A stretch of DNA of 5,541 bases from Verrucomicrobiota bacterium (lineage in GTDB: Bacteria; Verrucomicrobiota; Verrucomicrobiia; Chthoniobacterales; UBA10450), in the NCBI GenBank assembly GCA_003218615.1, contig QHOD01000315.1:1-5541 (forward strand). Direction: 5' to 3'. The translations under genes were made by a program, and so were the position numbers. The notes beneath the pieces are model-generated. The model saw only the letters and a program-made list of their open reading frames with translations. It was not told the origin of the DNA and made no database searches. This document shows positions 1 through 5,541 of this stretch, piece by piece. The first letter of the stretch is position 1. Every line of letters starts with the position of its first letter.

Positions 1-1553
1 CGGGCCCGTTTCCATTTTGCGACCGCTTCGCCTTCCTGCTGGTAACCTTCTTTCATCATCAAATCCATCGCCTGTTGCTCGCTCATATTTCCAGCGTGAA
101 TGCTTTGGTCGAGAACGGCATTGCAGATGGCGCGCAGCCGCATCTTCAGCTGCTGCATTTTCACCTCGGGACCGCCATAACCCTGTTCCGCCATCACCTG
201 TTCACAATAAACGGCCCAACCCTCGACGAATGTGCCGCTCTGAAAAATCGCGCGCACCAAAGTGGGCGCGTGGAATTCGTTGGCCCGAGCCAGTTGCAGG
301 AAATGTCCCGGCATAGCCTCATGCACGGTCAAATCGCGAATCATGTAATTGTTGTACTCGCGGAAGAATGATTCCCTGCGTTCTTTTGACCAGTCCTTGG
401 GCGTCGGCGCGACGGCGAAAAATGTTCTGCCGGTTTTATCGAGCGGGCCCGGCGCGTCGCAGTAGGCGATAGCGACGCCGCGCTTGAACTCGGGCATCGC
501 GATCACATCCAGCGGCACGTTCGGGATGGCGACCAAATCGTGTTCCTTTACGAAATCAGTCGCTTCCGTGACAATCTTTTTCGCGTAATCGACGACGGTA
601 GCGTCGTCGGAATGTTGCTCGGCCAGTTTCCCGAGCACCGCGGCAGTGACCTTATGTTTATCCGCCAGCGTTTTATCGTCGGCGTTCGGAAAATATTTTC
701 TGTAGAGCGGCAGCGCTGTTTCGTAGATGGTGGTCTGCGTCTGTTCCAAATCGGCCTTCGCCCGTTTCATGATTTCTTCCATTGGCAGGTCCGACGCGAG
801 GGCGAAACGCAGCTTCTTTCGGTACTTCAGCGCGCCAAGGCGGAAGTCGCCGTCTGAGCGCGGCAACAGATCGCTCTGGAGCCATTTCTTGTAATCCTCC
901 ATCGCGGCTGCGGTTTTTTCCTGTAACGGCGTGAGGTCCTTCTTCATTCGCGGCGACTGGCCGAGCAGAGGCGCCAATCCTTCACGCACGAGACTGATTG
1001 CGCCCTGCGTCTGCTCGATCGCTGTCTCGGTGTGAACCCGCGGCGGATGCTGTAGATTGGCTTTTGCCTGAGCGATCACGCGTGGTATCGCTTCCATGCG
1101 CTGGCGCAAGTTCGGAATCCGTTTTTCGGCCGGTGCGAAATCTCGCGCAACCAAGAGATAAAGGCTGTTGGCGAGGCTCTGCATGTAAACCAGCGGGTTC
1201 CATTCGGGTTCTTTCAGCTCTTCATCTTGGAAGATTTTGTAATCGATGTTTTCCTTCAGAATGCGAAAATCGACGTTGTTCGCACCGGTGAGCTGCGATC
1301 CGTCGATGGCGTTCAGCTTGTCGCGAAATTCTTTTTGAGTTGCGAGGTCTTTGGCCTGTGCATCCGACGAGTAATCGGTTAGCTGGCCGTCAAATCGATG
1401 GTCACCGAGCTCGGTCGCATCCTCAGGATTGGCCCGCAAATATTGCTCAATGTAATCGTGAGCAATTTTTTGAAATTCGTCGTCCTGCGCAGCGCCCGCT
1501 GCGTTTAACATCGACAACGACAATACGAGCCCAGCTGTAATGACGAATTTCAT
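1..1553 (-). CDS. DUF885 family putative zinc metallopeptidase, exported (C-terminus cut by window edge)
   Basis: The frame is open from an ATG at 1553 to the left edge with no stop, giving about 517 residues of a family usually near 580-600. Residues 1-21 look like a Sec signal peptide: a Lys near the start, a hydrophobic run, then Ala-Gly-Ala before AQDDE. The mature protein should therefore be periplasmic or outside the cell. A gluzincin-type zinc site is visible: HEAMPGH at residues 411-417 (HExxxGH form), with a downstream FVEGWAVYCE whose E444 is the likely third ligand. This pattern is typical of DUF885 (COG4805), a family placed among metallopeptidase-like proteins whose substrates are mostly unknown. 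The start lies 6 bases after the transporter stop, without a strong Shine-Dalgarno, so translation is probably coupled. Pairing with a peptide transporter suggests it cuts peptides, which is inference. Family assignment is firm; substrate is not. Confidence 0.94.
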   Translation of the reverse strand, partial: MKFVITAGLVLSLSMLNAAGAAQDDEFQKIAHDYIEQYLRANPEDATELGDHRFDGQLTDYSSDAQAKDLATQKEFRDKLNAIDGSQLTGANNVDFRILKENIDYKIFQDEELKEPEWNPLVYMQSLANSLYLLVARDFAPAEKRIPNLRQRMEAIPRVIAQAKANLQHPPRVHTETAIEQTQGAISLVREGLAPLLGQSPRMKKDLTPLQEKTAAAMEDYKKWLQSDLLPRSDGDFRLGALKYRKKLRFALASDLPMEEIMKRAKADLEQTQTTIYETALPLYRKYFPNADDKTLADKHKVTAAVLGKLAEQHSDDATVVDYAKKIVTEATDFVKEHDLVAIPNVPLDVIAMPEFKRGVAIAYCDAPGPLDKTGRTFFAVAPTPKDWSKERRESFFREYNNYMIRDLTVHEAMPGHFLQLARANEFHAPTLVRAIFQSGTFVEGWAVYCEQVMAEQGYGGPEVKMQQLKMRLRAICNAVLDQSIHAGNMSEQQAMDLMMKEGYQQEGEAVAKWKRA

Positions 1554-1559
1554 CCGGTC

Positions 1560-3059
1560 TCAGCTCGGTGTGCCGCCATGAAGAATCGGCTCGGTCGCGA
1601 TTTCATCCAGCGTGGGCTGCTGTGTTTGGAGATAAGTGCGGCCCCTGTAAAAGCAGGCGACGACAGTAAAGACGACAGCCGTCGCGAACATCAACCAGGT
1701 GAAGAAAGTAAAGTACTGATAGTCGCTGATCTTGTGCGCGCCGCCTGCGCCCAAGATCCATTTATTGACGAGGCCGACGAAGAGTTCGCCTGAGGCGACG
1801 GTGAGAAGCCACAGCGCCATCACAGAACTCTTCATCGTGTTCGGTGCTTGGGTGTAGGAAAATTCCAAACCAGTGATCGACACCATCGCTTCACCGAGCG
1901 TGAGAACGACGTAGGCCAGGAACTGCGAATTGACGTGCGGTCTTAACCCTGCATCGATCTGCCCCTGGACCCAGACGATAACCACAAAAGAGAGGGCGGT
2001 AATAAAAAGGCCTATTCCGATTTTTCGCAACGGCGTAAGCGGGAAGACAGAGTTAATCAGCGGGTAGATCACATAATTCACCAACGGGATAAAAATCAGG
2101 ATCAAAATAGGGTTTGCGGTTTGCACCTGCGCGGCCAGCAAATCCAAACCCCATCCCGCTGAAACGTGAAATGGCGAAAAGCTAATGTTGACCCATGGCA
2201 GCCAGGAGACGTGCAGATCCATTTTTTCGGCTTGCAACGTCCATTCGGCGCCGTTGCTCATTCCCCAGAGCGCCCAGAAGACTAAGATGAAAACGTAAAC
2301 CATCGCGATGCGGGCCAGGGTGATGAGACCTTCTTTGCTAAATGTTTCGCGCAGATAACCAAGTCCAGCCGGAGGCACGTGGACCATTTTCTTGCGACCG
2401 CCCCAGAAAAACAAAGTCGCGACCAACATCGCGATACCAGGGATTCCAAATGCCCATCCCGGTCCGTACTTCGGATTGCCGAGAAGCCAGGGACAAAGAA
2501 GCGAAGAAATGAAAGAGCCAGCATTAATTGAAAAATAAAACCAGCCAAACATTTTTGAGAGCAGATGTTTGTTCGATTCACCGAACTGGTCGCCGACGTT
2601 GGCCGATACGCATGGTTTAATACCGCCCGCGCCCAAGCAAATTAGGAACAATCCCATTGCGAGCATTGTCCGTTGTCCGACGGCGATTCCCCACGAAGTC
2701 GCCATGCACGCGAGTGTGAGATTGCCTAAGCAGTAAACGATCGAAAGCGACAGAATGGTCCAATACTTGCCGATCCAACCGTCTGCAATAATTGCGCCGA
2801 AAATCGGAAGGAAATAGACGCCGAAAACAAAATAATGCGTGTACATGTACGCCTCGTTCGGACTCATCGGCGCCAGCACACCAGACTGATTCAAGATGAA
2901 ATGCGCCATGAAGACGGTCAGCACCGATTTCATGCCGTAATAGGAGAAACGCTCGGCCGCTTCGTTGCCGATGATGTACGGCACACCCGGCGGCATTCCC
3001 GTTAAGTTTGGGGGCGAGGTTGCGTATTTGTGTTTGGCCATAATGGTAGCTTTGATCAA
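1560..3059 (-). CDS. Proton-coupled oligopeptide transporter (POT/PTR2 family, MFS)
   Basis: This is an inner-membrane symporter expected to import di- and tripeptides with protons. The 499-residue ORF is intact and of normal length for the family. TM1 carries the ExxERFxYYG motif (E33, E36, R37, Y40, Y41) linked to proton coupling. The MFS loop motif follows at 93-98 (DGWIGK), then GAGGIKPCVSANVGDQF at 143-159 and the PTR2 signature FYFSINAGS at 174-182. TM10 keeps its conserved acid, E399, in GLEFSYTQAP. TM7 reads FWALWGMSNG (261-270), where many relatives have FWALF-[DE]-Q, so one acidic residue may be missing. The TTG at 3059 overlaps the upstream lipoprotein stop as TTGA; an in-frame ATG at 3041 gives a protein six residues shorter. 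Neither has a good Shine-Dalgarno, so the start is uncertain. Peptide specificity is inferred from the family. Confidence 0.95.
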   Translation of the reverse strand: MIKATIMAKHKYATSPPNLTGMPPGVPYIIGNEAAERFSYYGMKSVLTVFMAHFILNQSGVLAPMSPNEAYMYTHYFVFGVYFLPIFGAIIADGWIGKYWTILSLSIVYCLGNLTLACMATSWGIAVGQRTMLAMGLFLICLGAGGIKPCVSANVGDQFGESNKHLLSKMFGWFYFSINAGSFISSLLCPWLLGNPKYGPGWAFGIPGIAMLVATLFFWGGRKKMVHVPPAGLGYLRETFSKEGLITLARIAMVYVFILVFWALWGMSNGAEWTLQAEKMDLHVSWLPWVNISFSPFHVSAGWGLDLLAAQVQTANPILILIFIPLVNYVIYPLINSVFPLTPLRKIGIGLFITALSFVVIVWVQGQIDAGLRPHVNSQFLAYVVLTLGEAMVSITGLEFSYTQAPNTMKSSVMALWLLTVASGELFVGLVNKWILGAGGAHKISDYQYFTFFTWLMFATAVVFTVVACFYRGRTYLQTQQPTLDEIATEPILHGGTPS

Positions 3060-3277
3060 GGAGCTGGCTTCGCTGGGAAAAATTCGGCCGGCGTCGCCGA
3101 CGCCAAAGGTTTTTCGGACTGGGTTTCGCTCTCCCGGGACCGGACTTTCGTTGCCGGATCGACTTGTTCTCTCTGAACTTCTGGCATCTGGCCGAGAGGA
3201 TGTTTTTCGCAGGAATTACAAAAGAGCAGCGTGCCGATGCCAGCCGCGATGACTATCTGACGAAAGAGAAAAGCCAT
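3056..3277 (-). CDS. Small predicted lipoprotein upstream of the peptide transporter
   Basis: This is a 73-residue protein of unknown function. From the ATG at 3277 it begins MAFLFRQ, followed by a hydrophobic stretch (roughly residues 8-18) and FCNSCEKHP. The Cys in NSC fits a relaxed lipobox, although residue -3 is Cys instead of the usual Leu; the earlier Cys in LLFC is a poorer alternative. The rest is short, polar and rich in Pro, Glu, Gln and Lys, ending EFFPAKPAP with no recognisable domain. That fits a lipid-anchored protein with a disordered tail. Its TGA overlaps the transporter's TTG start (TTGA), so the two are likely translated together. No Shine-Dalgarno precedes the ATG, whereas an in-frame GTG at 3331 has an excellent one and would give 91 residues with an unusually long, basic N-terminus. 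The ATG gives a more ordinary signal peptide and is preferred, with real doubt. Confidence 0.68.
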   Translation of the reverse strand: MAFLFRQIVIAAGIGTLLFCNSCEKHPLGQMPEVQREQVDPATKVRSRESETQSEKPLASATPAEFFPAKPAP

Positions 3278-3336
3278 GACGCGCTGGCACAGTAAGTGTC
3301 GATCCTTGCCTCGCGCAAGACTAAAGCGCACCCTAA

Positions 3337-3343
3337 CTCCTCC
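3337..3343 (-). promoter_or_regulatory. Strong Shine-Dalgarno match before an alternative GTG start of the lipoprotein
   Basis: Read on the minus strand, GGAGGAG is followed by five bases (TTAGG) and a GTG at 3331 that is in frame with the lipoprotein. The fit to the anti-Shine-Dalgarno and the spacing are much better than for any other start on this strand in the window. If used, the lipoprotein gains 18 residues before MAFLFRQ. It could also be a chance purine run in an untranslated leader. Confidence 0.45.
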
Positions 3344-3396
3344 CATTTCAGACCGCGGTCACGGCCAACCCATCGGCGAGGCGGCTCTACAAATGA

Positions 3397-3424
3397 TTGA
3401 AAGACGCACGCAGAGGATTACTAT
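3397..3424 (+). promoter_or_regulatory. Candidate sigma70-type promoter for ftsK
   Basis: TTGAAA (3397-3402, five of six consensus bases) is followed by a 16-base spacer and TACTAT (3419-3424, four of six). Transcription would begin near 3430-3433, at the GTG start codon itself, so the message would be leaderless or nearly so. The match is modest and unproven; the true promoter may lie further upstream. Confidence 0.3.
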
Positions 3425-3432
3425 CAGACGCG

Positions 3433-5541
3433 GTGGCCCGCACGGACAGACATAATGCTTGGAACGAAGTGTTCGCTCTCGTTCTGCTTTTCGTTGGCAC
3501 ACTGCTCTTTTTCGCGCTGATTTCCTACACGCCGAGGGATGTGCCATCCTGGGTCTGGTTCAGCCACATTTCGCCAGCGAACCATCCCGCGCAAAATTTC
3601 ATCGGGCCGGTGGGCGCGATCATCGCTGGACTTTGCTACCAGCTAATCGGGGCGGCTTCGTATTTACTGACAGCCATTCTGCTCGGATTCGGTGCAGCGA
3701 AACTGTTCCATCCCAGCCTGAGCGTGACGCGACGGCTGCCCTGGATCATTCTCTTCATCGTATCGGGCGCCTGCCTGCTGCACGTGCAGCCGTATCATTT
3801 GCGCGGCTGGCGTGGCGCCTTCAATATTCAAGGGCCGGGCGGTTGGATCGGCTATCGCTTCGCCGATGAAGACCACGGTATATTCCGCAACGCACTTGGT
3901 CCGGTCGGGTCGCTCATTCTGCTTGTAGGAATTTATGCGACGACGCTGATTTTGGTCACTGGGCTGCGTCCGATCTATCTGATTCGCGAAACGGTGGCTG
4001 CCACGAGACGCGCGAGCTTACGACTGCGCGAATGGCGATTGCGTCGCAGACTCCAAAAAGCGAATCTCAAAGAAAAACTGGAAATCAGCGAGAAGCAACT
4101 GGCGAAGCAGCGGCGAGTTTATGAAAAGGAGCTAAGAAAGAAGGGCATAGTGGTGCCGGAACAGGCTGGTTCGACGATTTCGCCAGATGAACTCGCCAAT
4201 CGTCCAAAACCGAAAGTGGTCGATACCACCGCGCTGCCGGCTGAGCAGATTGTGACTCGTCGAAAACCGTCGCTTGCCGAACTGCGCGCTTTGGAAGACA
4301 ACGTGAAGCCCGCGCCGAGTCTGTCGAGCCAGACATGGAAATCGGAAAACTACATACTGCCTGGCGTGGACCTGCTGGATGAGCATAATCTGGAAGGACG
4401 TGCGGCAGCGGATCCCTCGGAGCTGGAGCATGTCCAGCAAGTTTTGATCGACACGCTGGCACAGTTCGGCATTGCAGTGGCGCCGGGCGATATCACAAAA
4501 GGGCCTACCATCACCCGATATGAGGTCTATCCCGCGAAAGGTGTTCGGGTGGACAAAATCGTGAGCTTGGAACGCGACCTTGCGCGTGCGACGCGCGCCG
4601 AGCGAATTAATATCCTCGCGCCCATCCCGGGAAAAGACACGGTAGGAATCGAGCTCGCGAACTCTCGAAAAGTAACGGTAAAACTGCGCGAGCTTTTGCA
4701 ATCACCCGATTGGGACGAGGCGAAGGGACACGCAAAAATTCCGCTCGCGCTCGGCAAAGACGTTTACGGTAAGGCGATCATCACCGACTTGGCACAAATG
4801 CCGCATTTGCTCGTGGCCGGCACCACCGGAAGCGGTAAGAGCGTCTGTATCAACGCCCTGATCGCCAGTATGCTCTTCCGATTTACGCCGGAAGAGCTGC
4901 GCTTCATCATAATCGACCCCAAGGTCGTGGAGATGCAGTTTTACAATGCATTGCCACATCTCGCTTTCCCAATTGTGACCGATCCAAAGAAAGTGCTGCT
5001 CGCCTTGCGCTGGTTGATTGATGAGATGGAACGCCGTTACAAAATTTTCGCCCGCGTTGGCGTGCGCAACATTGTCGGATTCAATTCTCGTCCAAAGAAA
5101 AAGACGCAGAAGGAACTGGATGCTGATGCTGTAGAGTCCGGTGTCTCTCCGGATAATTCGCGTCAGTCCGCTGGGGCAGCGGATGCTACAATCAATGTCC
5201 CGCGGGATAATGAAATCCCAATCCCGGACAAAATTCCGTATATCGTCGTTATCATCGATGAACTGGCCGATTTAATGCAGACCGCGCCAGCTGATGTTGA
5301 GACGGCGATCGCGCGCATCACGCAAATGGCTCGCGCGGCCGGCATTCATTTGATCGTCGCGACGCAAACGCCGCGCGCGGATGTTGTTACCGGAGTGATC
5401 AAGGCAAATATTCCCAGCCGGATCGCGTTCCAAGTCGCTTCCAAGATCGACAGCCGGGTGATTCTCGATGAAAACGGCGCGGATCGTTTGCTCGGCCAGG
5501 GCGACATGCTTTATCTGCCACCAAATGCTTCGCGTCTCATT
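3433..5541 (+). CDS. ftsK: DNA translocase FtsK (SpoIIIE/FtsK family; C-terminus cut by window edge)
   Basis: FtsK is a septum-anchored hexameric ATPase that pumps chromosomal DNA during division and, in many bacteria, activates dimer resolution by XerCD at dif. The visible 703 residues start at a GTG giving MARTDRHNAW; an in-frame TGA at 3394 limits longer forms to a TTG at 3397. About four membrane segments occur within residues 12-178 (first near 14-30, then 57-90, 102-118 and 160-178). A basic, coiled-coil-like stretch follows (about 183-240), then a short linker and the alpha domain from about 307 (YILPGVDLLDEHN). The RecA-like motor has Walker A GTTGSGKS (463-470), IIDPKVVEMQFY just after it, and Walker B with D609-E610 in VVIIDELADLM. 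A polar insert occupies about 554-602. The end of the motor and the DNA-reading gamma domain lie beyond the window. Identity is secure; the exact start less so. Confidence 0.96.
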   Translation, partial: MARTDRHNAWNEVFALVLLFVGTLLFFALISYTPRDVPSWVWFSHISPANHPAQNFIGPVGAIIAGLCYQLIGAASYLLTAILLGFGAAKLFHPSLSVTRRLPWIILFIVSGACLLHVQPYHLRGWRGAFNIQGPGGWIGYRFADEDHGIFRNALGPVGSLILLVGIYATTLILVTGLRPIYLIRETVAATRRASLRLREWRLRRRLQKANLKEKLEISEKQLAKQRRVYEKELRKKGIVVPEQAGSTISPDELANRPKPKVVDTTALPAEQIVTRRKPSLAELRALEDNVKPAPSLSSQTWKSENYILPGVDLLDEHNLEGRAAADPSELEHVQQVLIDTLAQFGIAVAPGDITKGPTITRYEVYPAKGVRVDKIVSLERDLARATRAERINILAPIPGKDTVGIELANSRKVTVKLRELLQSPDWDEAKGHAKIPLALGKDVYGKAIITDLAQMPHLLVAGTTGSGKSVCINALIASMLFRFTPEELRFIIIDPKVVEMQFYNALPHLAFPIVTDPKKVLLALRWLIDEMERRYKIFARVGVRNIVGFNSRPKKKTQKELDADAVESGVSPDNSRQSAGAADATINVPRDNEIPIPDKIPYIVVIIDELADLMQTAPADVETAIARITQMARAAGIHLIVATQTPRADVVTGVIKANIPSRIAFQVASKIDSRVILDENGADRLLGQGDMLYLPPNASRLI

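Larger units (their letters stand above)
3278..3432. promoter_or_regulatory. Divergent intergenic region between the peptide operon and ftsK
   Basis: This 155-base gap separates the leftward lipoprotein-transporter-peptidase genes from rightward ftsK, so both promoters should lie in or near it. It contains a plus-strand sigma70-like candidate (3397-3424), a minus-strand GGAGGAG (3337-3343) and the palindrome GACCGCGGTC (3351-3360). I found no convincing minus-strand -35/-10 pair, no hairpin with a T-tract and no RNA gene. If the lipoprotein starts at GTG 3331, the gap is only 101 bases. Confidence 0.7.

Noticed and set aside
590..609. A perfect 8-base inverted repeat with a 4-base loop (CGACGACG / CGTCGTCG).
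   Set aside because: It lies mid-gene in DUF885 where the protein reads SDDATVVDY, so codon choice for Asp and Val explains it. There is no T-tract and no gene boundary.
17..1540. Several plus- and minus-strand open frames of 66-105 codons across the left part of the window.
   Set aside because: They are shadows of the DUF885 gene, whose frame is open for the full 1553 bases and carries a signal peptide and a zinc-binding motif. It has no stop because it leaves the window.
1554..1559. Possible terminator or promoter between the transporter and DUF885 genes.
   Set aside because: Only six bases separate the stop and start codons, with no hairpin or promoter boxes; readthrough in one operon is the simpler reading.
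2965..3252. A 95-codon plus-strand open frame opposite the transporter N-terminus and the lipoprotein.
   Set aside because: It spans two minus-strand genes, has no ribosome site or recognisable domain, and ends in low-complexity basic residues.
3459..3869. A 136-codon plus-strand open frame starting with an ATG near the beginning of ftsK.
   Set aside because: It is a shifted frame of the FtsK membrane domain. The frame beginning at GTG 3433 encodes the conserved membrane segments and continues into the motor.
4132..4701. A 189-codon open frame on the minus strand inside ftsK, with smaller ones nearby (4085-4462, 4527-4757, 4702-4959).
   Set aside because: All lie opposite strongly conserved FtsK coding sequence, show no recognisable domain, and are expected from GC-rich codon use on the opposite strand.

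Overview
The window looks like chromosomal DNA of a Verrucomicrobiota bacterium, possibly from the Chthoniobacterales/Spartobacteria side. This is inferred from protein style: the FtsK wording, the peptide transporter subtype, and a tiny lipoprotein next to that transporter. No rRNA or other marker fixes the taxonomy. The DNA is moderately GC-rich and tightly packed. I see no mobile element, CRISPR array, tRNA or rRNA.

Layout. Three genes on the minus strand read leftward from about 3277. They are a small predicted lipoprotein (3056-3277), a proton-coupled oligopeptide (POT/PTR2) transporter (1560-3059), and an exported DUF885-family putative zinc peptidase that starts at 1553 and runs off the left edge. 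The first two overlap by 4 bases (TTGA) and the last two are 6 bases apart, so they are very probably one operon. On the plus strand, ftsK starts at about 3433 and runs off the right edge; 703 residues are visible. The 155-base gap between the divergent units (3278-3432) must hold both promoters. It contains a weak sigma70-like candidate for ftsK, a strong Shine-Dalgarno match on the minus strand, and a 10-base palindrome.

How the genes may work together. The minus-strand operon reads as a peptide-use module: a secreted metallopeptidase-like enzyme could produce or trim peptides, the POT symporter would import di- and tripeptides across the inner membrane, and the lipoprotein has no known role. 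The divergent ftsK is a housekeeping chromosome-segregation and division gene and is not obviously linked in function. Nothing here is clearly a new system. The points most worth checking are the operon's function, the lipoprotein and its start site, an apparently altered TM7 motif in the transporter, and the close spacing of the ftsK promoter candidate to its start codon.
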